Positions 12,401 to 21,523 of a stretch of 64,000 nucleotides of DNA are shown piece after piece. The stretch lies in the NCBI GenBank assembly GCA_023362775.1, contig JALMGJ010000004.1, positions 52,663,298 through 52,727,297 on the forward strand, in the 5' to 3' direction. Below the pieces are notes generated by a model that was not told the origin of the DNA, ran no database searches, and was given only the letters and a program-made list of their open reading frames with translations. Numbering within the stretch: position 1 is the stretch's first letter; every line of letters begins with the position of its first letter. Made by a program: the position numbers and the translations under genes. This DNA is from Charina bottae. Taxonomy: Eukaryota; Chordata; Lepidosauria; Squamata; Charinaidae.

Positions 12401-12734
12401 CAATGGGAGCCACTAGGAACCGCAAAGTCTCTACATGAGTCCCCAAAGTCATTTGCAGTCCTTCAGTGTAGAACTCCACTGGCCCCCCCTTCAGTTCCGA
12501 CCCGTCCAATTGGCAAAATGTGATGGGCGTTTTGAGCTTAAACAGGTCCAGTCCCATCTTTTCAGCTACGTTTGGGTGCATTAAGTTTCTAGAGCAACCT
12601 GAGTCTAGCATTGCAACCCCCACATACTTTTTCCTCCCACCCAAAGTCCTCAACTGTACCTTTAGGTGCATTGTTGGGGTGTTGCAACTACTTCCTTTGC
12701 GCCCCTTTGTGGAGGTCTGTCCTGTGGCGCTCAT
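9384..12734 (-). CDS. pol: Pol polyprotein of the gypsy element, 1,116 codons
   Basis: The enzyme polyprotein copies element RNA into DNA and integrates it. Counting from the ATG at 12734, domains in order are: aspartic protease (DSG at residues 44-46); reverse transcriptase (LDV at 306-308, catalytic YLDD at 369-372); RNase H (HTDAS at 528-532); and integrase with a zinc-binding HHCC region (H747-C788; CPVC at 785-788), the catalytic D818, D878 and E914, and a GPF motif near 1054. All catalytic residues I looked for are present. It overlaps gag by one base (TGATG) and lies in the -1 frame. Expression is probably by -1 frameshifting at 12752-12758, not from this ATG. The frame ends early, before the chromodomain, because of a 1-nt break in a C run. 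Only the C-terminal targeting domain is affected. Confidence 0.95.
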   Translation of the reverse strand: MSATGQTSTKGRKGSSCNTPTMHLKVQLRTLGGRKKYVGVAMLDSGCSRNLMHPNVAEKMGLDLFKLKTPITFCQLDGSELKGGPVEFYTEGLQMTLGTHVETLRFLVAPIATRPIVLGLKWLRARNPKVDWVSGDLDFTDGTYHEMDNESTPSGIELGATGMEIEEGEQDQGGGTLTSTIPEKYLPVAEIFDKECEQEPPHRQSDATIDLIPGAPFPKPKMYAMTQKELQELRKFIDKNLARGFIEPANSPLAAPVLFRKKKDGSLRLCTDYRGLNAISVTRQYPLPLLKDMLAQLSKGKIFTKLDVREAYYRVRIREGDEWKTAFNCPLGSFQYRVLPFGIAGGPGIFMRFINEVLYEFLYKGVIVYLDDILIFSENLEEHMELVKRVLEKLLEAKLYVKLEKCEFHREQLDFLGYRISHEGIEMDPEKVKAVLGWQPPRTRRQLQAFLGFAGFYRQFIQNFAQIALPLTDLLKTKGKGANAKAPSPSTKLVWTQECQAAFDSLKEMFTKEPILKHPEADKPFVIHTDASISAVGAILLQEDDTGKLRPCAYISRKFNLTEKRWHIWEKEAFAVKHALSTWRHLLEGTAEPFQVWTDHKNLEALKSPRKLNPKHLRWAEFFSRFTFTLKYFPGGKNYLADALSRLPQHESKMEEVIESLIPSQPVEAQNSAITDGRGEGNMAITRSTAKRAAESDPWTAELRAATVTDTWWGENKQNLVEKDGVGWKDNKAYVPEPLRQKVLTMHHDHKTAGHFGFVKTLHLIRRKFWWPSLRTDVKDYVRSCPVCAMAKRKIGKPTGKLQEVANPSQPWKQIAMDFIVDLPVSKKNTAIWVVTDLFSKQAHFIACKGIPNAQKLARLFIQHIYRAHGTPERIISDRGSTFTSKFWRAFLTLIGAAQGLSSAFHPCTDGASERLNATLEQYLRCYTNYQQNDWAELLPFAEVAYNNAVHQSTGFSPFKVATGQDFVTIPKLAMSHNTELPQPLKADEWIEKLKSNWPVMVQTLKEAKASYKKYADRKRGEEWELRVGDKVYLSTKNLRTTRPARKLAPKFIGPFPIIEVINPVAAKLQLPKALRKVHPVFHISLLKQHHSSQHWHPEPEEPPPIVGGGRTTLRD

Positions 12735-14104
12735 CAGAACAGACCTGGCTCGTTTCCCGCCGTCTGGATTTCAAAGTCAGAGTCATCGCTGTCTTCTTCT
12801 AGGCCCGGATTCTGCCATGGGTTCACGGTTGTCGCAGCCGCTCCTTTTCCCTTGATGTGTGTTGTTTTGAGGGTACATCTGTCAGCTGCCTTTTTCGCCG
12901 GAGGTTTTTCCTTAACGCTTGTTTTCCCCTGAGGGCAAGCGCTAATTCGGTGTCCCTCCTTCCCGCAGCGGAAGCACAGTCCCTCTCTTGCCCGACGGTC
13001 CTTCTCCTCTTCCCAATTCCGCTGTTTCACGTTCGAGCGGGGCTGGTTAATGAAAGTCCCCTCGTTCCTCTGCCTGGATTGTACGTTTCTGATACTTTGT
13101 AACTGTAGTCTGTTACTCTCAATTTTCCCAGCTAATTGGATCCACCCCTCTAAAGTTTCAGGGTCATCTCTATCTAAAGCCTTTTCCAGTAAGTCCTGTT
13201 TTAGGCCATATTGAAAGTGTTCTATCTTTATCGATTCTGGCCAGTCCGGCAGATAGGATAATAATCTTTTAAAGTCCATAGCATATTCAGCTACTGTCCT
13301 AGTTCCCTGCCTTAAGTTCCGGAGTCGGGCCCTAGCTGAGACTTTGGTTAGCGTATCTTCGAACCGTTTCCGGAGGGCATACATGAACTCTTGGAAGTCC
13401 CTTAGTTCCCTAGCCCTCCTGTCATGAAGTGTTACCAGCCAGTCCCCTGCCTCACCTTCCAGAAAACTGGAGACATATCTAATTTTGCTCTCTTCCGTTC
13501 GGAAGGTGTATTCGAATTCGCTCATGAACCCTTGTACGTGAGTCAAGAAGCATGCTAAATTCTTGGGGTTGCCGTTGAATTTCGTTTTTAGTTCACCCAT
13601 TCCAAATGGTGTATGTGCCCCCCCTGGGGTCACGAACTGGTTGTATGACGGGATCCTGGGTGCTCTGTTGTAGGGGTAAAATTCCTCCTCTTCACTTTCG
13701 ATGTCTCCCTCTCCCTCGGGTGGCCCCAGGTTCAATTCCCGCCCTTTGGGTTTATCTACATTGTCCATTACTTTCCTAAAGGCAGCGCCCAATGAGTCCA
13801 TTTTATTCATCAACATTCCTATATTTAACTGCACATTGGACATCTGTTCCTCCAACCTTACGATGCGCTGGGTTGGGGTGACCTTCTTCTGGTTTCCTTT
13901 TGCCCCTTTCTCCGCTAGCCCTTTGCCTACAGCTATGGACCATCCCTCTAGCTCTGGTTCGGTGCTGCTTTTCTGAATAGGGGTATTGGTTACCTCGATA
14001 TGCTTTTCTTTGCTCTGCGCTTTTCTGCTCTCCATCCTCTGGTTGCCTGCGGAGCTGGGTCCCGCTTCTTCTTCGTAGGTTCCTGCCACCTCTGCCGGTT
14101 CCAT
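12734..14104 (-). CDS. gag: Gag protein of the gypsy element, 456 codons
   Basis: The structural protein forms the particle in which reverse transcription takes place. An open frame extends upstream to a GTG at 14128, but the first ATG is at 14104 and is used here. The central region (roughly residues 180-310) has the helical capsid-like pattern of retrotransposon Gag, including FLEGEAGDWL and YAMDFKRLLSYLPDW. A single CCHC zinc knuckle, CFRCGKEGHRISAC, lies at about 377-390, followed by a basic, lysine-rich stretch. The last codons are read through the G_GGA_AAC heptamer and the gene ends in TGA overlapping the pol ATG. There is no internal stop, so it looks functional. Confidence 0.93.
   Translation of the reverse strand: MEPAEVAGTYEEEAGPSSAGNQRMESRKAQSKEKHIEVTNTPIQKSSTEPELEGWSIAVGKGLAEKGAKGNQKKVTPTQRIVRLEEQMSNVQLNIGMLMNKMDSLGAAFRKVMDNVDKPKGRELNLGPPEGEGDIESEEEEFYPYNRAPRIPSYNQFVTPGGAHTPFGMGELKTKFNGNPKNLACFLTHVQGFMSEFEYTFRTEESKIRYVSSFLEGEAGDWLVTLHDRRARELRDFQEFMYALRKRFEDTLTKVSARARLRNLRQGTRTVAEYAMDFKRLLSYLPDWPESIKIEHFQYGLKQDLLEKALDRDDPETLEGWIQLAGKIESNRLQLQSIRNVQSRQRNEGTFINQPRSNVKQRNWEEEKDRRAREGLCFRCGKEGHRISACPQGKTSVKEKPPAKKAADRCTLKTTHIKGKGAAATTVNPWQNPGLEEDSDDSDFEIQTAGNEPGLF
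12752..12758 (-). promoter_or_regulatory. Predicted -1 ribosomal frameshift heptamer GGGAAAC
   Basis: In sense the sequence is G_GGA_AAC in the correct phase of gag (codons GCG GGA AAC), six codons before the gag stop. Pol lies in the -1 frame and is open from the heptamer to its first ATG. The same heptamer is the known frameshift signal of PEG10, a domesticated sushi gene. A downstream pseudoknot was not evaluated. Confidence 0.8.
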
Positions 14105-15161
14105 TGCTTGCCGGTATCCTCTGCCCACTTGCAGCTTGGGGGCGCTGGTCGCTGCCGCCGCTTTTCCGCCACGTGGTCTCCGCCTCGTCTGCCGCCGCGT
14201 GGGATGCGCTGCCCGCTTGCCCGCCGCTGAGCTCGCCGCCTCTCCGCTGCTTGTGCCCGCCGGCCTCCGCTGCCGTCGTCGGGTTCCGCTGCCGCTCCTC
14301 CGCCGCCGCTCAGCTGCCTGGGAAAGCCGGGGAAGCCGGACTCCGCCTCTGCCGCCGCTCCCACCGCTCAGCCAAGGGACCGCCGCCTCTCGCTGTCTGG
14401 CTCTGCTGCCGCTGCTCTTCTGCTGGGAAATCCGGCTCCTGCTTCTGCCGCTGCTTCCGCCGCTCAGCTAAGGGATCACCGCCTCTCAGCTGTTTGGCGC
14501 GCTGCTGCTGCTGCTCCGCCGGGGAAATTCGTTTCCTGCTTCTGCTGCTGCTCCCGCCGCTCAGCTGAGGGATCACCGCCTCTCAGCTGTTTGGCGCGCT
14601 GCTGCTGCTGCTCCGCCGGGGAAATTCGTTTCCTGCTTCTGCCGCTGCTCCCGCCGCTCAGCTGAGGGATTGCCGCCTCTCAGCTGTTTGGCGCGCTGCT
14701 GCTGCTGCTCCGCCGGGGAAATCCGTTTCCTGCTTCTGCCGCTGCTCCCGCCGCTCAGCTGAGGGATCGCCGCCTCTCAGCTGTTTGACGCGCTGCTTGG
14801 GCCGCCGGTGTCCGCCGCTGCGCTCCTGCCGCCACTCAGCTGTTCCGGATCACCGCCTCTCAGCTGATTAGCGCGCCGGCCTCTGCTGCTGCTGGGAAAA
14901 CCGGTTCCTCGCTCACCTGGTCCCAGCCGATTAGCGTGCCGGTTTCTGCTGCTGCTGGGGAAAGCCGCCTCCTGCTTCTTCGCTGCTGCCAGGGATCCCC
15001 GCCTCTTAGCTGTTTGCGCTGCCGGGGAAGCCGGTTCCTCGCTCGTCTCACCTGGTCTCCTTCCGAAGAATTTTTTCCCCAGGTCTCTGCCCAGTGGGTG
15101 TAGAAGCCGGTCTCGACCGTGAGCTGTTGGTTTCGCTCCCGGGAAAACCGGTTGGTTTTTT
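14105..15161 (-). other. GC-rich leader of the gypsy element
   Basis: About 1 kb between the primer site and gag. It is rich in CTG/CCG triplets and in CAGCTG-containing repeats. Open frames of 60-150 codons on both strands come from its composition and repeats; none carries a domain. Confidence 0.7.
14474..14870 (-). repeat. 97-bp tandem repeat in the gypsy leader
   Basis: The block starting GATCACCGCCTCTCAGCTG recurs at 14474, 14571, 14668 and 14765, exactly 97 bp apart, with few differences. Degenerate shorter units extend on both sides (about 14340-15010). Confidence 0.9.
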
Positions 15162-15174
15162 CATTCCAGTCTTT
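15162..15174 (-). promoter_or_regulatory. Self-priming primer binding site
   Basis: One base inside the 5' LTR, the sense strand reads AAAGACTGGAATG. This is the perfect 13-nt complement of CATTCCAGTCTTT, found in the LTR at the predicted start of the transcript (15288-15300). No usual tRNA 3'-end complement is seen at this position. The arrangement is that of Tf1/sushi elements, which prime reverse transcription with the 5' end of their own RNA. Confidence 0.8.
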
Positions 15175-15175
15175 A

Positions 15176-15516
15176 TGTAAGGCACTCCATCCGATATCTG
15201 TAACCTCCCTACTCTAGAGTAACTCACAGACGCATGAGTTCTTAGAAGTAGGATAGTTTATTACAGGATACAGAAGCTAGCACGAACAAAGACTGGAATG
15301 GCGATTCTGGGAACAAACAGCACATTTAAACCTTTCCCTCCCCCAGGGTCCTTTGCTGCTGACACGTGTGGTCAGGTCTCCCTGGTTGCTCCGGCAACCG
15401 CCTCCCAGATGTGTATTCCCGTGCGTCGGGTGGATGTCAGCTTCGCACCACTTCCAGTCTTCTGAGGGGCCCTTTGTCTGCCTGCCCTTTTGGCAGAGAT
15501 CGGATTATCTCTGACA
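15176..15516 (-). repeat. 5' LTR of the gypsy element
   Basis: 341 bp, identical by eye to 8853-9193. It contains the predicted promoter (TTTAAA at 15325-15330) and the self-priming sequence at 15288-15300. The 5-bp duplication GTACA follows at 15517-15521. Confidence 0.95.
15325..15330 (-). promoter_or_regulatory. TATA-like box of the gypsy LTR
   Basis: TTTAAATG on the sense strand lies 25-30 nt upstream of CATTCCAGTC (first base 15300). That is the spacing expected if the transcript begins there, which self-priming also requires. Confidence 0.55.
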
Positions 15517-15521
15517 GTACA

Positions 15522-16009
15522 CTGGTATGCAGATTCTGAAATGGACTTTTTAATAGTATATATATGTTAAAAGTTTACTTTAACTTATTTTAATTTTAAG
15601 GCCTTTAATTTTCATAAAATTTGAAAATGTGAAGGGTGTTCTACAAACAAGGAGGTTTTCCAAACTACCAGCATATCCATTACATGCATTTTTGTATAGT
15701 TACAGTAAATACCTTCTGAATATTAATATTAATACATTTACTTACTTTTTTCAGTACTTTTTTTTGGAGGTAGAAGACAACATCAACCAATTAGTGTCAG
15801 ACAGCCACTAACACACTTCAGTAAAGTACCTCTGAAATGTATGGTAGAGTTAAATGATCACAAGTCAGTGCTTACAAAATAACCCGAGATTAATTTTGTG
15901 AATGCTCAAAAATTTACTGTTTGGTATATATTCTTGGGATGGGAAGAGTGACAGCTCCTCATGGGGATGGCTTGTGCCATAGGGTTCTTTTAAATATGAC
16001 ATCAGAGCC
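15522..16009. other. Gene-free stretch
   Basis: AT-rich sequence without recognisable gene or repeat. Continuity across the gypsy insertion with 8041-8847 is expected. Confidence 0.5.
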
Positions 16010-16170
16010 TCTTGGGTTCTATATATTTTTAATTAACTTAACTTATGGTTGGTTATATATATTGTTTATTGTATTTTATATGTTTTTATATCTTTTAATT
16101 GCTAACTTGTTGTAAACCGCCTAGAGTCCCCTCTATGGGGGGAGATGGGCGGTGATATAAGTTGGAGAAA

Positions 16171-16205
<35 letters not shown>

Positions 16206-16207
16206 AT
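16010..16207 (+). mobile_element. L2-type LINE 3' tail
   Basis: T-rich 3' untranslated sequence, then TAAACCGCCTAGAGTCCCC, GGGGAGATGGGCGG and an (AATA)n run at about 16168-16207. This is the same terminal module as at 803-890 in reverse. Confidence 0.75.
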
Positions 16208-18394
16208 ATTCTTGCTTTTGGGACATATGCTGGTGAATGTCACCAAAATCCAGCTTCAAAGCAGTATGCAAAGCTTTACTCTGCAGTTTTTAAACTCTGC
16301 ATAGACAGCATCAATAAGAGGTGACTTCTAAAATACTGGATCTTCGTAACAGACTCAGGATGGGTAAGTTAGACCGAAATAGGCTATAGACAACTATGAT
16401 GTTACAACAGAATATCCACACCTTCCAGAATGGAAGCTTTTCTTCAAGTCTGTGTTATGAAGAGTCCTCTACATTGTAAAGGTGCAAAACTGGAGCCTCA
16501 CTTTCCCCAGTTTTTTTCAAGTGCCACAGCAAGCTAGGTAGAAGCGAAGAGCTGATGCAAAACTCAGACAAGGTAATTAGCATCATCTTTGCAGCATGAC
16601 GTGCTTCATTAAAACAAATCTAAGACATCTTGTACATGCCTAATAGATGCAGTACATCAGTGTTTGATTTTCCTATCAATGGGGGCTCTTAAGACAAATG
16701 TTAATATTTACAATTTACAAATACATTCCCTCTCTGGTTTATGAAAGTTAGTATTTCAGATTTTCCAATTTTGATGAAAGTTTCATTATTTTGCTCTGGA
16801 ACCTCAAAGCCATAAAACTGATAGCAGCTAAGGTGACTTCTTTTGTTTTGGAAACAGTGTGAATTTTGGTTTACGGATGTGTGTGGGCTGTGACTAGACC
16901 TTTGAGAAGTTACACTGATTTGTAAATGCAAAACTAGTAAACGTTATATCTGGGCCTGAAGTTTCACAACTTTATTTAAAAGGTTTTCAGATTGCTTGTA
17001 ACAAAATGGAGGGATAAAATGAAGGCAAAAAAGCAAGACAGTTTTAGTGGCCAAGAAAAAAACAACAACAAATTCAGAAGTGTGATGGATACAATATACA
17101 TTTTCTTTCTTTCTCTCCCCTCTCCCTCCCATTTCTTTTCATTCTGGGGGCATAGTTGAGGAAAATGCATGTTAGCAAGAGCCAGAAAAACCAACCAACC
17201 TACCTACCTACCTACCTGCCATGGTTAGTAGTAACAGAAAAAAGAAAAAAAGCTACTTCCACTTCTTGGATGTCTCTGCCTCTCTAAAATTACCAGTTTT
17301 CTTCTGCTAGCTGCAAAACACACACACACACACACAGAAAAGCAATCAATCTGTACTGTTTATTATAGTAGCAGTTAAGAAGGCATAGCTACAGTGTGAT
17401 CAAGCATATTCCAATCACATTCTAATTGCATAAATTATATTCATGTTTTTATTTTCTCTGGATAAAAATGAACAACTTTTGCTGTTTTCCAGTTATTATT
17501 ATTAGCAATAGTAACAGTAGTAGTAGTTTCTAGAATCTGCATTTGTTTCACTAGCAAGAAGATCAGATTTCATTACCCAACCAAGATTGAGTTGATAACT
17601 ATATCAGCTCAAAATTTTGCTGAAAGCATATACAAAGCTATTCAACAGGTAAACTGATGTAGCAGTCAGCCATAAATGTCAAAATATTTCTGTGACAAGA
17701 AACTATTCATTCTGATATAAATCCTTTAAACTTCATGCATTTTTCCTCTTTGTGTGCTGAGTGGATATCCATCGGCTGAACTGTTTATGAAAATGAGGTT
17801 CATTCTGAGGCAGAGATGGACACACAAAAACTTATTTTCAGAAAAAAAACTTTTGGGAATCATGGATTAAGTATTCAGTTATACTTCTATATGTAGGAAT
17901 TATTTTAACTTTTTTTTCCTTTAAAAAAGAGCTTCCTTAGGATAGCTTCCTGTTTTGCACCAACAGCTTTGCTTTAACTTCTTTTCACTCTCATTTACTT
18001 TATCATGCATGTTTGCAATGCCATATTCTGAAATAACAATATTCTCTAAAGACCTATACATCTAGACATAAGGTCTTCCCTGGACAGCAGAAATCTAGCA
18101 AAAATAATCCAAATGTTAAAACTAATGTTATTACTTTGTTCCAATAAATAACCTAATCCAGCAATGGGCAATTTGCAGCCTTAAGACTTCCAACGTCCAT
18201 TTGCAATAAATCAGTTCAGATCACTGGTAAGGGTTAGCTGACTGACATTGAAAAGAGGAAAATTGTGTTTTCCCATCCAATATATAGCTCATGTCCACCT
18301 ACCATGCAGCCCCCAAAAGTCTACACCTGATCTAATATTTTTTAGAAAGATGAGTCCAGTAATTCACTTGAATCACACCACATATATACATATA
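16208..18394. other. Gene-free stretch with short simple repeats
   Basis: No exon or repeat family is supported. Simple repeats present are ACCT units at about 17200-17217, (CA)n at 17316-17337 and short (ATT)/(AGT) runs near 17495-17527. Confidence 0.5.
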
Positions 18395-18900
18395 TACATT
18401 ATTAAAAGTTTTAAAGAGAACATAAAAACTAACACAAACTAATACAGAAGAAATAGAAGAAAGAAACAAAGAGAAATAAGAAAGAAAATACAAAAGTGCA
18501 GAAAACAGAATAAAAAGAAATGGAAAGAAGCTTCCGATTTCCTTTGCAGCAAATACAAGTATGATTACAAAGTTATCTCTTACTCTATGATTACAAAAAA
18601 AAGCTCACTTTATTATCCAATTTTTTTCTAATAATCAAATCCACAAGTCATAAGTGCATTTTTTTCCATTTCATGCAAAAAGTCTGTAAGGGGTTTCCAG
18701 TCAGCCATAAATGTAGATATTATCTTTTCTCTGATCAAGGAAGTTAATTTAGCCATCTCTCCAAGCTCCATCGTCTTCACCAGCCATTCCTCCATTGTGG
18801 GTAGGGTCGAACCTTTCCACTTTTGAGCATATAATAGCCTCACTGCAGTTGTCATATATAAAAACAAAGTTCCATAACGTTTTTCTAGTTGCCTGTTTGA
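18395..18900 (-). mobile_element. L1 3' fragment
   Basis: The minus strand at 18628-18867 encodes 79 codons of the L1 ORF2 end, including LPTMEEWLVKTMELGEMAKL, parallel to LPTMQDWMLKLMDMAENDKL in the copy at 3530-4177. An A-rich 3' untranslated part lies at 18395-18620. It is 5' truncated and adjoins a SINE on the right. Confidence 0.75.
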
Positions 18901-18917
18901 ATCACACCTTTCCTAAC

Positions 18918-19430
18918 TAATAACGCGGTGGCTCAGCGGGTTAAACCGCTGAGCTGTAGACTGCCGATCGGAAGGTCAGCAGTTCAAATCCCCGCGCAAC
19001 GAGGTGAGCTCTCGTTGCTAGTCCCAGCTCCTGTCAACCCAACAGTTTGAAAGCTCCGCAAGTAGATAAATGGGTACCACCTTAAGTGGGAGAATATGCT
19101 GGCGTCCTGTCGGGGAGTCGGCTACCGAATCGGAAGATCTCTGGAATGGCGGCGGCAACGACGGATCCCGGAAGGAGCAGTTTCATTTACAGGACGTCAG
19201 CAGCCAGCTCCGACGCAAGGCATTGTGGGGCTTGTAGTCCAAGCCATGGAAGAGTCGGTTCCCTTACCCCTTTCCTTAGCGCGCGATTTAAATGAAATTG
19301 TATATGTATGAAATGTTAATGAAATATATATATGTATGTAAGCCGCCTAGAGTCCTCCGTTAGGGAGGGGATAGGTGGGGTATAAATACGATAAATAAAT
19401 AAATAATAAATAAATAAATAATGGTGATTA
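18918..19430 (+). mobile_element. Composite tRNA-headed SINE with L2-type tail and foreign GC-rich insert
   Basis: The head, CGGTGGCTCAGCGGGTTAAA, and a B-box-like GTCAGCAGTTCAAATCC at 18978-18993 are tRNA-like RNA polymerase III promoter parts. A TCTCGTTGCTAGTCCCAGCT block follows, typical of squamate SINEs. From about 19110 the sequence leaves that pattern: 19136-19290 is GC-rich and promoter-like. The unit ends with TAAGCCGCCTAGAGT and (AATA)n at 19340-19420, the tail of local L2-type elements. Confidence 0.65.
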
Positions 19431-21475
19431 GATTTCTTATGTCCAATTGGCAGGCTCATTTTTTTCCCTAGCAAGTTAGTATGGATGAACTTTACATTAA
19501 AAGTATAAAGGGTGTATATTTAAAAGAAAGCAGGAAATATACACAAGAGATTTTGCAGAGGGCCTGCCAATTATTTTTCAGCAGCCATTTTGAGTCATCC
19601 AAAATTCAAAGTATACCATCTCTACTGGGCTTGTTGGAGTGGGGGAATATGAGGGTTATTACTTTGATCCAAAATATAGCCAAAGAAAACAACCCACGAT
19701 GAGCTTGATGAGACAGCCAAAGAACTATCCTTGTCAAATCAGTATAGTTTTAGCACTGACCTCTATTCCTTTCAATGGTGGCTTTTCTACAGTCATAAAA
19801 AGAGGTAACAGTACAATAAATCATTTTGCATTAACTGAAAACTGCCCTGGGTACGACTTGATTAAAGTGTTCTATTAAAAGCCTATTGTTCACATCCTTT
19901 TTGTGAGTGAACTCACTGTGTGCATTTATTAAGCGCTTGACATACCATCAAGGAATGGGTAGTCAGAATGAAAAAAACAACAAACAGAAATGTTCTTTTA
20001 AAATCCAGGCAATTTTCAAGGTAAGGTATTGAGCAGAGAGCACAGAACATTTACACACACACAAACGCACAAATGTTCAAATCAGATTTAATTGTGACAG
20101 AAATGTAGGAGTAATTCCATTCATCTAGGCTGGATCTCAGATTCCATATTCTCAGATTCATATTCTCTAGTAACCAACAAACTATGCCTTAGAATCTTAC
20201 CAAAGGAACTAAGGAAGATAGATTCTCAAGCTTCTTCCCCAACTTCTATATCACTCTTCCCAAATATGATATTCTCTAGATGTGTTCAACTCCCCTAATT
20301 ATTGGCTACCATGATTAAATGCTATGCTAGTTATGAACTTTATGAGATGAAGTCCAGTACATATGGAAAGTACAATCCTATGTAAAATTCTCTTACCTTG
20401 GAACATCAAAAGACATTCATGGCTTTTCCTAATAAACAAGCTGGTCTACCATTGCCAGACACATTTATAATCTCAAAACAGATTATATATACTGTTTCAG
20501 TATCTCTTAAATCTAACTGCTTCCTCTCTAATGGCAATTAGTCCTAGGAGGATAGTATTTGCTACTGAGATTTGGGCAGGAGGAAAATCAGTTTCTGGCT
20601 GTCAACTGTACTAGGCCATATCTGGATTGTACAAAGCCAAGCATTCACCAGATAGCAGCAAAGAAGTACACAATACTATTGGCTGCCATCTAGTGGTTCT
20701 CTGGATTTTTGTAGTCAAGATATTATATGCCTAACTGCCTCACCATTTGGCTCAAACAATTGTTATTTTTTCCATTAGGCTAAATTTAATTCATCAAACA
20801 GGTGTATGAAACTACTCATCAGAGTAGAAAGTATACTGGAGAAGAATGATCCAGTATATTTTATTTTCAGAGGAGTGGGTGAAAAGATGGATGGATAGAT
20901 GGATGGATGGATACTGGAAGACTTCCACCTAAGGTGACTAAACTTTGTGGATTCAAAGTAAGGCTTAGCTTTACATACTGAAGGCACTTGTACATCTCAA
21001 GCATATTTGCAATCACACACAGTGATTAAACTTTTACTGGCGAAGTAGAACTTTACTTAATTGGCACGCTATACTTAGATCACCTCTAGTTGGAAACTCA
21101 ACTATCAGACTGAAGCAGAAGCTTATGTAAATGAAAAGGAACACTGTATAAGACTTCAATGCCAACCAGGGCATAACAGATTTATTTTCACATGCACTAA
21201 AGCTGAAAGAAAACAGCCTCAGGAGAACTGATGCTTTCATGTTGGTTAATGAAAAGACACTTTAAAGGAATGAAGTTCTGATTTTAAAACAAAGAAAATC
21301 TAGATGGGAACAAATTTAACCCAAGTCGTCGCTTATGCTGCTGTTCATATATCCAGCCTCCTAGGAACAGGAGTTATATAGCACTACTTTGGCTTTACAG
21401 AGGATAAATTTTTTCCTTTTCTTTTCTTCTTGATAATATACAGTATGTTGCTAAATTGCAAATATGTGTGGAGAT
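19431..21475. other. Gene-free stretch
   Basis: No coding exon, RNA gene or repeat family recognised. A short (GGAT)n run lies near 20888-20912. Confidence 0.5.

Positions 21476-21522
<47 letters not shown>
21476..21522 (+). repeat. (ATAG)n microsatellite
   Basis: About 11 uninterrupted tandem GATA/ATAG units. Confidence 0.95.

Positions 21523-21523
<1 letters not shown>

Larger units (their letters stand above)
8853..15516 (-). mobile_element. Complete sushi-type Ty3/gypsy LTR retrotransposon (chromovirus)
   Basis: A 6,664-bp element on the minus strand. Two 341-bp LTRs (8853-9193 and 15176-15516) read as identical, begin TG and end CA, and are flanked by the duplication GTACA (8848-8852 and 15517-15521). 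In sense order it has a 5' LTR, a primer site complementary to the element's own RNA, a GC-rich leader of about 1 kb with 97-bp repeats, gag with one CCHC knuckle, pol (protease, reverse transcriptase, RNase H, integrase), a chromodomain segment in another frame, a polypurine tract and a 3' LTR. No envelope gene is seen. The chromodomain, self-priming signal and G_GGA_AAC frameshift site place it in the Tf1/sushi group, the same group that gave rise to mammalian PEG10. Identical LTRs mean a recent insertion. Confidence 0.95.

Noticed and set aside
12734..14128. Gag starting at the upstream GTG (14128)
   Set aside because: Vertebrate translation starts at ATG. The first ATG at 14104 gives a complete Gag and the eight extra codons have no conserved feature.
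14000..15051. Several GC-rich frames of 60-154 codons in the gypsy leader
   Set aside because: Products of the CTG/CCG-rich 97-bp repeats. No Gag-like or other motif, and frames on both strands are equally open.
18978..18993. True tRNA gene suggested by the B-box-like GTCAGCAGTTCAAATCC
   Set aside because: No complete cloverleaf can be folded by eye and the downstream blocks are those of a SINE.
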